Below, in pieces: positions 54,329-61,978 of a stretch of DNA of 64,000 nt (within the stretch, counting starts at the first letter, position 1; each line of letters starts with the position of its first letter). Made by a program: the position numbers and the translations under genes. Source of the stretch: DASPWW01 sp963756745. GTDB lineage: Bacteria > Actinomycetota > Thermoleophilia > Solirubrobacterales > 70-9. The notes under the pieces were generated by a model. The model worked only from the letters and a program-made list of their open reading frames with translations. It was not told where the DNA came from and did no database searches. The stretch covers positions 62,001-126,000 of the forward strand of contig CAVWOU010000010.1 of NCBI GenBank assembly GCA_963756745.1. Reading direction: 5' to 3'.

Positions 54329-54678
54329 GCGTGCTCACCAAGCAGCAGAGGCGCGCCCGGCGGCGCCGCCGCGTGCGGGCGAAGATCCGCGGCACGGCGC
54401 AGCGCCCGCGACTGTCCGTGTATCGATCGAACCGCGGGATCTTCGCCCAGCTCATCGACGACGACGCGGGCCGGACCGTTGCCTCGGTCGGCTGGACGGA
54501 GCAGGAGCTGCGAGGCCTCGACTCGATGGAGCAGGCGAAGCGCGCCGGCACCACGCTCGCCGAGCGCGCGAAGGCGGCGGGGGTCGAGACGTGCGTGTTC
54601 GACCGCTCCGGTTATCGCTATCACGGCCGCGTGCAGGCGCTGGCCGATGGGGCGCGCGAGGGCGGGCTGAAGCTGTGA
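54325..54678 (+). CDS. rplR: 50S ribosomal protein L18
   Basis: A 117-residue protein: RRRRVRAKIRGTAQRPRLSV, YRSNRGIFAQLIDDDAGRTV, AERAKAAGVETCVFDRSGYR and HGRVQALADGAREGGLKL. It binds 5S rRNA with L5. Its stop lies in the outer arm of a long hairpin that fills the gap before rpsE. Confidence 0.97.
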   Translation: MSVLTKQQRRARRRRRVRAKIRGTAQRPRLSVYRSNRGIFAQLIDDDAGRTVASVGWTEQELRGLDSMEQAKRAGTTLAERAKAAGVETCVFDRSGYRYHGRVQALADGAREGGLKL

Positions 54679-54741
54679 AGCACAGTCATTCCGGCCGCGT
54701 GCTCCGCTGTCGCGTCCGCCGCGGCCGGGTTACCGCGCTTC
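54677..54741 (+). repeat. intergenic hairpin repeat (rplR-rpsE copy)
   Basis: CCGGCCGCG (54691-54699) and CGCGGCCGG (54720-54728) are perfect arms; GAAGC/GCTTC (54677/54737) extend them. The 20-nt interior is the reverse complement of GCGGACGCGACAGCGGAGCA, which matches the interior of the rpsD-rpoA hairpin except for one base. Confidence 0.7.
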
Positions 54742-54759
54742 GCTACTTTGAGGAGTTCC

Positions 54760-55368
54760 ATGCGCACGCAAGCTGAGACAGTCAGCCCCCAGGGCCTCGA
54801 CCTCCAGGAGCGCGTGATCGAGATCAACCGCGTCGCCAAGGTGGTCAAGGGCGGACGCCGGTTCTCGTTCACCGCGCTCGTCGCGGTGGGCGACGAGAAC
54901 TCCGTGGTCGGGATCGGCTACGGAAAGGCGCGTGAGGTGCCGCTCGCGATCCAGAAGGGCGTCGAGGACGCGCGCAAGAGCCTGATCCGCGTCCCGAAGT
55001 ACGGGCAGACGCTGCCGCACAAGATCATCGGCCGGTTCGGCGCCGGTCACGTCGTGCTCCGCCCCGCCAGCCCCGGTACCGGCGTGATCGCCGGCGGCGG
55101 GGTGCGCGCCGTGCTCGAGCTCGGTGGGATCCGCGACGTACTCGCGAAGAGCATCGGGACACAGAACCCCGTCAACCTCGTGAAGGCGACGATGGACGGG
55201 CTCGAGAACCTGCGCCGGCCCGAGGACGTCGCCAAGCTCCGCGGCCTCACCGTCCGCCAGGTGCTCGGGATCAAGGAGCCGGCGCCGACGAACGGCGCCA
55301 AGACCGAGGAGGCGAAGCCCGAGCCCTCAGAGACTCCCCCGGCCGCCGAGGAATCGAGCGATGGCTGA
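54760..55368 (+). CDS. rpsE: 30S ribosomal protein S5 with Pro/Glu-rich C-terminal tail
   Basis: 202 residues from ATG 54760, chosen because GAGGAG precedes it. LQERVIEINRVAKVVKGGRR, FSFTALVAVGDENSVVGIGY, GKAREVPLAIQKGVEDARKS and GVRAVLELGGIRDVLAKSIG are family marks. The last 30 residues are a Glu/Pro/Ala-rich tail. S5 helps mRNA unwinding and fidelity. Its 3' end overlaps rpmD by 8 bp. Confidence 0.96.
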   Translation: MRTQAETVSPQGLDLQERVIEINRVAKVVKGGRRFSFTALVAVGDENSVVGIGYGKAREVPLAIQKGVEDARKSLIRVPKYGQTLPHKIIGRFGAGHVVLRPASPGTGVIAGGGVRAVLELGGIRDVLAKSIGTQNPVNLVKATMDGLENLRRPEDVAKLRGLTVRQVLGIKEPAPTNGAKTEEAKPEPSETPPAAEESSDG

Positions 55369-55540
55369 TCTCACCGTCACCCAAGTGCGCTCCTCGAACG
55401 GCGTCAGCCCGCGCCAGCGCGACACGTTGCGCTCGCTGAAGCTGGGCAGGATCGGGCGAACCACGACGGTCTCGGACGGGCCCGAGCTGCGCGGCATGCT
55501 TCGCACCGTCGAGCACCTGGTCGAGGTGAAGGACAAGTGA
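55361..55540 (+). CDS. rpmD: 50S ribosomal protein L30
   Basis: A 59-residue protein: ADLTVTQVRSSNGVSPRQRD, TLRSLKLGRIGRTTTVSDGP and ELRGMLRTVEHLVEVKDK, matching the L30 fold (beta-alpha-beta-alpha-beta). The ATG lies inside the rpsE 3' end (8-bp overlap), and the TGA overlaps the rplO GTG by 4 bp. Confidence 0.94.
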   Translation: MADLTVTQVRSSNGVSPRQRDTLRSLKLGRIGRTTTVSDGPELRGMLRTVEHLVEVKDK

Positions 55541-56031
55541 GCCGCCTCTCCCCGGAGGAGGTGGGGCTGCACAGCGTGCGCCCGAAGCCGGGCTCGCGGC
55601 GGTCGCGCAAGCGCGTCGGGCGCGGCGAGGGATCGGGTGTCGGGAAGACATCCGGTCGCGGCCACAAGGGAGCAGGCTCGCGGTCCGGCACGAAGCGCAA
55701 GCCCGGCTACGAGGGCGGCCAGAACCCGATCCACATGCGGATGCGCAAGCTGCGCGGCCCGCACAAGAAGATGTCGATGCCGTTCGAGCAGTTCCGCACC
55801 CGCACCCAGCCGGTGAACGTGGCGGACCTCGAGGCCCGCTTCGACGCCGGCGCCGAGGTGACGCCCGACTCGCTGCGGTCCGCCGGGCTGGCAAAGCGCC
55901 GCGACCCCGTCAAGGTCCTGGGCCGCGGCGAGCTGAGCAAGAAGCTCACCGTCCGCGCGCACGGCTTCAGCGCCACGGCGCGCGAGAAGATCGAGGGCGC
56001 CGGCGGGACGTGCGAGGTGATCGATGCTTAG
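55537..56031 (+). CDS. rplO: 50S ribosomal protein L15
   Basis: A 164-residue protein: HSVRPKPGSRRSRKRVGRGE, GSGVGKTSGRGHKGAGSRSG, KPGYEGGQNPIHMRMRKLRG and GFSATAREKIEGAGGTCEVI. A late 50S assembly core protein. GTG start overlaps rpmD; its end overlaps secY by 8 bp. Confidence 0.97.
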   Translation: MSRLSPEEVGLHSVRPKPGSRRSRKRVGRGEGSGVGKTSGRGHKGAGSRSGTKRKPGYEGGQNPIHMRMRKLRGPHKKMSMPFEQFRTRTQPVNVADLEARFDAGAEVTPDSLRSAGLAKRRDPVKVLGRGELSKKLTVRAHGFSATAREKIEGAGGTCEVIDA

Positions 56032-57295
56032 GACGATCGGGAACGCGTTCCGCGTCCCCGAGATCCAGCGCAAGCTGCTGTTCACCGCGGCGATGCTGGC
56101 GCTGTACCGGCTCGGCGCCTACATCCCGGCGCCCGGGGTCGACATCAACACCGTCGAGCAGATCGAGCAGAACTTCAGCGGCTCCAACATCCTCGGCTTC
56201 CTGAACCTGTTCTCGGGCGGGAGCCTCTCGCGGCTGTCGCTGTTCGCGCTCGGGATCATGCCCTACATCACGGCCTCGATCATCCTCCAGCTGCTCACGG
56301 TCGTGGTCCCGCAGCTGGAGCGCCTCCAGAAGGAGGGCGAGGTCGGGCAGCAGAAGATCACCCAGTACACGCGCTACCTCACCGTCGCGCTCGCGTTCGG
56401 GCAGTCGGTCGGGTACGTGTTCCTGTTCCAGTCGTTCCAGGACCAGGCGGGGACGAGCGTCGTCGGCGAGCTCACGTTCGCGAAGGTGTTCTTGATCGTG
56501 ATCTCGCTCACGGCCGGCTGCACGCTGTTGATGTGGCTCGGCGAGCTGATCACCCAGCGCGGGATCGGCAACGGGATCTCGCTGATGATCTTCGCCTCGA
56601 TCGTCGCAAGCCTCCCAAGCGGCATTCAGGCGTGGTGGACCAATCCCGATCAGGTGTTCGTCGTGATGATGCCGTTCGTCGCCCTGGCGGTGATCGTCGG
56701 AATCGTCTTCGTCCAGGAGGGTCAGCGCCGGATACCGGTGCAGTACGCCAAGCGCGTGGTGGGGCGCCGGATGACGACCGGCGGGTCCACCTACCTGCCG
56801 CTGCGGGTCAACATGGCCGGGGTGATCCCGGTGATCTTCGCGGCATCGATCATGGCGTTCCCGCCGACGATCGGCCAGCTCCTCAACACTCCCGCGGCGC
56901 TCGACTTCGCGGCCTTCTTCAGCCCCAACGGGTGGGCATACGTCGTCGGCGAGGTGTTCTTCATCATCATCTTCACCTACTTCTACACGGCGGTCACGTT
57001 CAATCCGGTCGACCAGGCCGACAACCTGAAGAAGTACGGAGGCTTCATCCCGGGGGTTCGCCCCGGACGGCCGACTGCCGAGTACCTCGACCGGATCCTG
57101 TCCCGCCTCACCTTCCCCGGCGCGCTCTACCTCGGCGCGGTTGCCGCCCTGCCGACCATCTTGATCAGCCAGACGTCGGCGAACTTCTTCTTCGGCGGCA
57201 CCTCGATCCTGATCGTGGTCGGAGTCGCCCTCGACACCGTCAAGCAACTCGAAGCGCAGCTCATGATGCGCAACTACGAGGGATTCCTGAAATGA
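56024..57295 (+). CDS. secY: preprotein translocase subunit SecY
   Basis: A 423-residue, ten-helix channel protein: IPAPGVDINTVEQIEQNF, FSGGSLSRLSLFALGIMPYI (plug and TM2 region), WLGELITQRGIGNGISLMIF, KFGGFIPGVRPGRPT-like stretch KKYGGFIPGVRPGRPTAEYL and LYLGAVAALPTILIS. Forms the SecYEG pore with the secE product at 16.2 kb. ATG at 56024 overlaps rplO. A 28-bp gap to adk. Confidence 0.97.
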   Translation: MLRTIGNAFRVPEIQRKLLFTAAMLALYRLGAYIPAPGVDINTVEQIEQNFSGSNILGFLNLFSGGSLSRLSLFALGIMPYITASIILQLLTVVVPQLERLQKEGEVGQQKITQYTRYLTVALAFGQSVGYVFLFQSFQDQAGTSVVGELTFAKVFLIVISLTAGCTLLMWLGELITQRGIGNGISLMIFASIVASLPSGIQAWWTNPDQVFVVMMPFVALAVIVGIVFVQEGQRRIPVQYAKRVVGRRMTTGGSTYLPLRVNMAGVIPVIFAASIMAFPPTIGQLLNTPAALDFAAFFSPNGWAYVVGEVFFIIIFTYFYTAVTFNPVDQADNLKKYGGFIPGVRPGRPTAEYLDRILSRLTFPGALYLGAVAALPTILISQTSANFFFGGTSILIVVGVALDTVKQLEAQLMMRNYEGFLK

Positions 57296-57323
57296 CGGGG
57301 GCGCATCCGGGGTCGATGAGGCC

Positions 57324-57998
57324 GTGTCCGAGCTCAACCTGATCCTGCTCGGCACGCCCGGGTCGGGTAAGGGGACGCAGGGCGAGCGTCTCCAGGCCGA
57401 TTTCCGGCTGCCCTACTACGCCACCGGCGACATCCTGCGGGCCGCCGTGCGCGACGGCACCGACCTCGCCCGCAAGGCGAAGGAGTACATGGACCGGGGC
57501 GATCTCGTGCCGGACGACGTGATCATCGGCGTGATCGCGGAGCGAGTCGAGAGCCCCGAGGCGGCCGACGGGTTCATCCTCGACGGCTTTCCCCGGACCA
57601 CCGCTCAGGCGGAGGCGCTCGACGAGGCGATGGACCGCCTCGGCCGCGAGCTGACCGCCGCGATCCTGATCGAGGTCTCCGACGAGGAGGTCGTCCGCCG
57701 CCTGTCCGGTCGGCGGACCTGCGTGAAGGGGGGACACATCTTCCACGTCGACTTCGACCCGCCGAAGAAGGAAGGCGTGTGCGACGTGTGCGGAGGCGAG
57801 CTCGTGGTCCGCGACGACGACAAGCCCGACGTCGTCCGTCACCGGCTTGAGGAGTACCACTCGAAGACCGAGCCCCTCGTCTCCTACTACGAGGACAAGG
57901 GGATCCTGCGCCGCGTCGACGGCGATCATCCGCCGGAGGAAGTCAGCGACAGGATCCGGGCGCTGCTGGCTACCCTCCAGATGGAGGAACAGCTCTGA
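57324..57998 (+). CDS. adk: adenylate kinase with zinc-type LID
   Basis: A 224-residue kinase (ATP + AMP to 2 ADP). P-loop LLGTPGSGKGTQGERL, AMP-site YYATGDILRAAV, DGFILDGFPRTTAQAEAL, and a long LID with a probable zinc site (RRTCVKGG ... GVCDVCGGELVVRDDD; Cys, Cys, Cys plus a His or Asp). GTG start at 57324. The TGA overlaps the map ATG. secY-adk-map is the standard order. Confidence 0.96.
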   Translation: MSELNLILLGTPGSGKGTQGERLQADFRLPYYATGDILRAAVRDGTDLARKAKEYMDRGDLVPDDVIIGVIAERVESPEAADGFILDGFPRTTAQAEALDEAMDRLGRELTAAILIEVSDEEVVRRLSGRRTCVKGGHIFHVDFDPPKKEGVCDVCGGELVVRDDDKPDVVRHRLEEYHSKTEPLVSYYEDKGILRRVDGDHPPEEVSDRIRALLATLQMEEQL

Positions 57999-58762
57999 TG
58001 TATCGCGGCATCATCGTCAAGACCCCCGACCAGATCGAGAAGATGGCAGCCGCCGGGTCGATCCAGGCCCGATGCCTGCGCATGCTGGCCTCGAAGGCCC
58101 GACCCGGGGTGACGACGGCCGATCTCGACGCCGCGGCGGAGCGCTTCATCGCCTCGCAGGGCTCCGAGGCGGCGTTCAAGGGCTACCGCGGCTTCCCGGG
58201 CTCGATCTGCACCTCACCCAACTCCATGGTCGTGCACGGCATACCCGGCTCATACGAGCTGCGCAAGGGCGACCTGCTGTCGATCGACGTCGGTGTGATC
58301 CACGATGGCTGGGTGGCCGACGCGGCGATCACCCTGCCGATCGGGCCGGTGAGCCCCGGCGCCCGAAAGCTCCTGGAAGCGACGCGCGAGGCGCTTTTCG
58401 CCGGAACGGACGCGGCCCGCCCCGGCAACCACCTCGGGGACATCTCACACGCCGTGCAGCGTCGCGTCGAGTCGGACGGGCTCTCGGTGATCCGCAGCCT
58501 CGTCGGCCACGGGATCGGGCGGGACATGCACGAGGACCCCCAGGTCCCGAACTACGGCGAGCCCGGGCGCGGTCCCGAGCTCGAGCCGGGGATGGTGCTC
58601 GCGATCGAGCCGATGGTCAACGCCGGGTCCGCGCTCGTGCGGGTAGGCGACGACAACTGGGCCGTGTACTCGCAGGACGGCTCACTTGCCGCGCACTTCG
58701 AATTCACCGTCGCCGTGACCGAGGACGAACCGCGCATCCTCACTCCCTGGCGCGAGGAGTAG
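57998..58762 (+). CDS. map: type I methionine aminopeptidase
   Basis: A 254-residue enzyme that removes N-terminal Met from nascent proteins. The metal ligands are all visible: the two Asp of LLSIDVGVIHDGWVADAAIT, His in LVGHGIGRDMHEDPQVPN, Glu in MVLAIEPMVN and Glu in FEFTVAVTEDEP. ATG overlaps adk by one base. A 193-bp gap follows, where infA is expected but absent. Confidence 0.97.
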   Translation: MYRGIIVKTPDQIEKMAAAGSIQARCLRMLASKARPGVTTADLDAAAERFIASQGSEAAFKGYRGFPGSICTSPNSMVVHGIPGSYELRKGDLLSIDVGVIHDGWVADAAITLPIGPVSPGARKLLEATREALFAGTDAARPGNHLGDISHAVQRRVESDGLSVIRSLVGHGIGRDMHEDPQVPNYGEPGRGPELEPGMVLAIEPMVNAGSALVRVGDDNWAVYSQDGSLAAHFEFTVAVTEDEPRILTPWREE

Positions 58763-58883
58763 GCGGAGCCTAACCGCCGGGGGAGCGGCCGTCGCGGTGA
58801 TCGGAGTCGTCCTCGGCCAGGCGTGAACCAGGCACGAGGGCTCCTGCTAACCTTCTCCGTTGGCCGCAAGGCTGTTTTTGTGT

Positions 58884-58914
58884 GCCCGGGACCCGACTCC
58901 TGGGGTCCGTGGGC
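58884..58914 (+). repeat. hairpin in the map-rpmJ gap
   Basis: GCCC then GGACCC pair with GGGTCC then GGGC around a short loop, with a 2-nt bulge. It lies in the 193-bp gap (58763-58955), which codes for nothing recognisable. It could be a partial terminator or an rpmJ leader structure. Confidence 0.4.
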
Positions 58915-58955
58915 CTCCTCGAACAAGGATTTGGATACGACCGCGATTGGACGCG

Positions 58956-59069
58956 ATGAAGGTTCGAGCGAGCGTAAAGCCGATGTGTGAGAGGTGCCGG
59001 ATCGTCCGGCGCAATGGCGTCGTGCTCGTGATCTGCTCGAACCCGCGCCACAAGCAGAGGCAGGGCTAG
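58956..59069 (+). CDS. rpmJ: 50S ribosomal protein L36
   Basis: A 37-residue protein: KVRASVKPMCERCRIVRRNG and VVLVICSNPRHKQRQG, with the zinc ligands CERC, C and H. ATG at 58956. The TAG stop lies inside the left arm of the hairpin repeat before rpsM. Confidence 0.96.
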   Translation: MKVRASVKPMCERCRIVRRNGVVLVICSNPRHKQRQG

Positions 59070-59113
59070 CGGTGACTCCTCCCGCGACAGCACGCCGAAG
59101 GAGGCACCGCTAG
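59066..59113 (+). promoter_or_regulatory. hairpin repeat (copy 2) enclosing the rpsM Shine-Dalgarno site
   Basis: CTAGCGGTGACTCCT (59066-59080) pairs with AGGAGGCACCGCTAG (59099-59113), with the same A/G mismatch as copy 1. The interior CCGCGACAGCACGCC is nearly that of copy 1; copy 2 lacks nine loop bases. The right arm contains AAGGAGG, the rpsM ribosome site. Confidence 0.75.
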
Positions 59114-59115
59114 CG

Positions 59116-59499
59116 ATGGCTCGAATCGCCGGGGTCAACATTCCCACCAACAAGCGCGCCGAGGTCGGGCTGACGTACGTGTTCGGCATCGGGCGCGCCG
59201 CGGCCGGCGACATCGTCCGTCAGGCCGGCGTCAATCCCGACACGAAGGTCAAGGACCTGACCGAGGACGAGGTCGTGAAGCTTCGCGAGGCCGTCGAGTC
59301 GCGCGAGGTCGAGGGCGAGCTGCGACGCGAACGATCCCAGAACGTCAAGCGGCTGTCCGAGATCGGCTCCTACCGCGGCCTCCGCCACCGCCGCGGGCTG
59401 CCCGTCCGCGGCCAGCGGACGCACACCAATGCCCGTACGCGCAAGGGGCCGCGCCGGGCCAGCATCGCCAGCCGCCGCAAGCCGCCGACGCCGAAGTAG
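59116..59499 (+). CDS. rpsM: 30S ribosomal protein S13
   Basis: A 127-residue protein: ARIAGVNIPTNKRAEVGLTY, VFGIGRAAAGDIVRQAGVNP, RLSEIGSYRGLRHRRGLPVR and GQRTHTNARTRKGPRRA. Contacts P-site tRNA and bridges to the 50S. ATG at 59116 directly after the hairpin repeat. rpsK is 19 bp downstream. Confidence 0.97.
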   Translation: MARIAGVNIPTNKRAEVGLTYVFGIGRAAAGDIVRQAGVNPDTKVKDLTEDEVVKLREAVESREVEGELRRERSQNVKRLSEIGSYRGLRHRRGLPVRGQRTHTNARTRKGPRRASIASRRKPPTPK

Positions 59500-59518
59500 C
59501 CAGGTGGGGGGAAGCTAG

Positions 59519-59911
59519 ATGCCGCAGCCGAAGAAGGGCCGCTCGCGCCGCCGCGTGAGGAAGAACATCTCCTACGGGCAGGCACACATCAAGACGTCGT
59601 TCAACAACACGATCGTGACGCTCACCGACACAGACGGGAACGTGATCGCGTGGGAGTCCGCCGGAAGCGCCGGCTTCAAGGGCTCGCGCAAGAGCACCCC
59701 GTTCGCGGCTCAGGTGACCGCGGACTCGGCTGCTCGAAAGGGCATGGAGCACGGCCTCGAGCGGGTCGAGGTGCTCGCGAAGGGCGCGGGCTCGGGTCGC
59801 GAGACGGCGATCCGCTCGCTCCAGGCGGCGGGGCTGCAGGTCACGACCGTCAAGGACGTCACCCCGCAGGCCCACAATGGATGCCGTCCGAGGAAGCGTC
59901 GAAGGGTCTGA
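59519..59911 (+). CDS. rpsK: 30S ribosomal protein S11
   Basis: A 130-residue protein: ISYGQAHIKTSFNNTIVTLT, DTDGNVIAWESAGSAGFKGS, RKSTPFAAQVTADSAARKGM and the end KDVTPQAHNGCRPRKRRRV. Forms the platform at the E site. ATG at 59519 after GGTGGGGGG. Confidence 0.97.
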   Translation: MPQPKKGRSRRRVRKNISYGQAHIKTSFNNTIVTLTDTDGNVIAWESAGSAGFKGSRKSTPFAAQVTADSAARKGMEHGLERVEVLAKGAGSGRETAIRSLQAAGLQVTTVKDVTPQAHNGCRPRKRRRV

Positions 59912-59918
59912 GCGGCTG

Positions 59919-60539
59919 ATGGCGCGCGACACCGGACCACAGTGCAAGCAGTGCCGCCGGGAGGGGCAGAAGCTCTTCCTGAAGGGAGCGCGCTGCCTGA
60001 CCGACAAGTGCGGCGTCGAGCGGCGCTCCTACCCGCCCGGCGAGCACGGGCGCGGGCGGATGCGGCAGTCCGAGTATCGCCAGCAGCTGCGCGAGAAGCA
60101 GAAGGCCCGCCGCTACTACCAGCTGCTCGAGAAGCAGTTCCGCAACTACTACGACCGGGCGAGCCGCCAGCCCGGCGTGACGGGCGACAACCTGCTCCGG
60201 ATGCTGGAGACCCGCCTCGACAACGTTCTGGTCCGGCTCGGCTTCGCCGCCTCCCGCCGCCAGGCCCGCCAGCTCGTGAGCCACGGCCACTGGCAGGTCA
60301 ACGGCCGCCGCGTCGACATCCCGTCCTACCAGGTGAAGCCGGACGACGTGATCTCGATCAAGGCCGGATCCAAGGCCACCGACGTCGTGCGCTCCGCGAC
60401 AGAGCTGACGGCCGCCGTCCCACCCTGGCTGCAGGCGGACCACGACTCGCTCACCGCGAAGGTGCTGCGGCTCCCCGAGCGAAGCGAGATCTCCACACCC
60501 GTGCAGGAGCAGCTCATCGTCGAGCTGTATTCGAAGTAG
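59919..60539 (+). CDS. rpsD: 30S ribosomal protein S4, zinc-binding type
   Basis: 206 residues from ATG 59919: ARDTGPQCKQCRREGQKLFL, GARCLTDKC (CxxC plus Cx5C zinc cluster), YPPGEHGRGRMRQSEYRQQL, REKQKARRYYQLLEKQFRNY and the S4 RNA-binding domain (RLDNVLVRLGFAASRRQARQ). A primary 30S assembly protein. A longer start at 59877 would overlap rpsK and is less likely. Confidence 0.97.
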   Translation: MARDTGPQCKQCRREGQKLFLKGARCLTDKCGVERRSYPPGEHGRGRMRQSEYRQQLREKQKARRYYQLLEKQFRNYYDRASRQPGVTGDNLLRMLETRLDNVLVRLGFAASRRQARQLVSHGHWQVNGRRVDIPSYQVKPDDVISIKAGSKATDVVRSATELTAAVPPWLQADHDSLTAKVLRLPERSEISTPVQEQLIVELYSK

Positions 60540-60567
60540 ACCAGAGCAAAAGCGAACCCAAGACCAC

Positions 60568-60604
60568 CCCGCGACTGCGGACGCGAAGCGGAGCACGTCG
60601 CGGG
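60568..60604 (+). repeat. intergenic hairpin repeat (rpsD-rpoA copy)
   Basis: CCCGCGAC (60568-60575) and GTCGCGGG (60597-60604) are perfect arms. The interior is T, GCGGACGCGAAGCGGAGCA, C. The same interior (plus one C) occurs inverted in the rplR-rpsE hairpin, though the arms differ. Confidence 0.7.
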
Positions 60605-60630
60605 ATTGAAACAGAGGTATTCAAGAAACC

Positions 60631-61611
60631 ATGGCAACTGCAACAACCACAACCCTGACCGAGTTTCAGATCCCCAAGATCTCGAGCGAGAACGCCGACG
60701 ACGTCAGCGGCACGTTCGTGATCGAGCCCCTCGACAAGGGGTTCGGTTACACGTTCGGCAACAGCCTGCGGCGCGTCCTGCTGTCGTCGCTCGGTGGGGC
60801 CGCGATCAAGAGCGTCAGGATCGAGGGCGTCGCGCACGAGTTCTCGACGATCCCGGGGGTGAAGGAGGACGTCACCGACCTCGTGCTGAACCTGAAGGAC
60901 GTCGTGATCCGGATGCACACGGACGCTGACGAGGTCGAGGTGCCGCTGGTCGTGACCGGTCCCGGCAACGTGGCGGCGAAGGACATCGATCTCCCCGCCG
61001 GCGTCGAGGTGCTGAATCCGAACGCTCCGATCGCAACGCTCGAGAAGCGAACCAAGCTCGAGATGTACCTGACGATCGGCCGCGGACGCGGGTACTCGCC
61101 CGCCGAGGAGAACAAGTCGGAGGAGCAGGCGATCGGCGTGATCCCGATCGACTCGATCTTCTCGCCGATCCGCCGCACGGCATACTCGGTCGACTCGGCG
61201 CGCGTCGGTCAGCGCACCGACTTCGACAAGCTCACGCTCGAGATCGAGACCGATGGCTCGATCGAGCCCGGTGCCGCGCTTCGCGAGGCGGCTGAGATCC
61301 TGATCAAGAGCCTCGCGATCTTCACCGAGGCCGATCGGGTCGAGGAGCTGACGAGCCGCGACGGCGCCGGCGCGGCCGAGGTCGCCGGGGTCGCTCCCGC
61401 GGCGGCAGAGGGCGACGACCGGCTGATCGAGGAGCTCGAGATCGGGGTCCGCGCGTACAACTGCCTCAAGCGGGCGGGCATCCAGACGATCGGCGATCTC
61501 TTGCAGAAGTCCGAGAGCGAGCTGAAGGCGATCCCCAACTTCGGCGAGCGCTCGATCGACGAGGTCAAGGAGGCGCTCTCCGCGCTGGGGCTGTCGCTGC
61601 GCGACGACTAA
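60631..61611 (+). CDS. rpoA: DNA-directed RNA polymerase subunit alpha
   Basis: A 326-residue protein. The N-terminal dimerisation domain has FVIEPLDKGFGYTFGNSLRR, LLSSLGGAAIKSVRIEGV, VARAR-like assembly region LTIGRGRGYSPAEENKSEEQ and IPIDSIFSPIRRTAYSVD. The C-terminal domain has ELEIGVRAYNCLKRAGIQTI and IPNFGERSIDEVKEALSALG. ATG at 60631. Pairs with rpoB and rpoC in this window. Confidence 0.98.
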   Translation: MATATTTTLTEFQIPKISSENADDVSGTFVIEPLDKGFGYTFGNSLRRVLLSSLGGAAIKSVRIEGVAHEFSTIPGVKEDVTDLVLNLKDVVIRMHTDADEVEVPLVVTGPGNVAAKDIDLPAGVEVLNPNAPIATLEKRTKLEMYLTIGRGRGYSPAEENKSEEQAIGVIPIDSIFSPIRRTAYSVDSARVGQRTDFDKLTLEIETDGSIEPGAALREAAEILIKSLAIFTEADRVEELTSRDGAGAAEVAGVAPAAAEGDDRLIEELEIGVRAYNCLKRAGIQTIGDLLQKSESELKAIPNFGERSIDEVKEALSALGLSLRDD

Positions 61612-61616
61612 TACCG

Positions 61617-61970
61617 ATGCGTCACCGCCAGACCCGCCACAAGCTGAGCCGCGACGCGGCGCACCGACGCCTGCTGCTGCGAAACCTCAGCAAGGAAGTG
61701 CTCGAGCACGAGCGGATCCGGACCAGCCAGGCGAAGGCGAAGGCGGTGAAGCCGGAGGTCGAGCGGTTGATCACGCTCGCCAAGCGCGGCGACCTTCACG
61801 CGAGGCGCCAGGCGCTGTCCGCCCTCGGCCAGGACAAGTTCGCCGTCCACAAGCTGTTCGAGGAGGTCGCGCCGCGCTACTCGGAGCGCTCCGGCGGGTA
61901 CACGCGGATCGTCAAGCTCGGTCCGCGCCGCTCGGACTCGACCGAGATGGTCTTCCTCGAGCTGGTCTGA
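61617..61970 (+). CDS. rplQ: 50S ribosomal protein L17
   Basis: A 117-residue protein: RHRQTRHKLSRDAAHRRLLL, RNLSKEVLEHERIRTSQAKA, KAVKPEVERLITLAKRGDLH and GGYTRIVKLGPRRSDSTEM. It lies at the tunnel exit. ATG 6 bp after rpoA. Confidence 0.97.
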   Translation: MRHRQTRHKLSRDAAHRRLLLRNLSKEVLEHERIRTSQAKAKAVKPEVERLITLAKRGDLHARRQALSALGQDKFAVHKLFEEVAPRYSERSGGYTRIVKLGPRRSDSTEMVFLELV

Positions 61971-61978
61971 GGCTTGGA

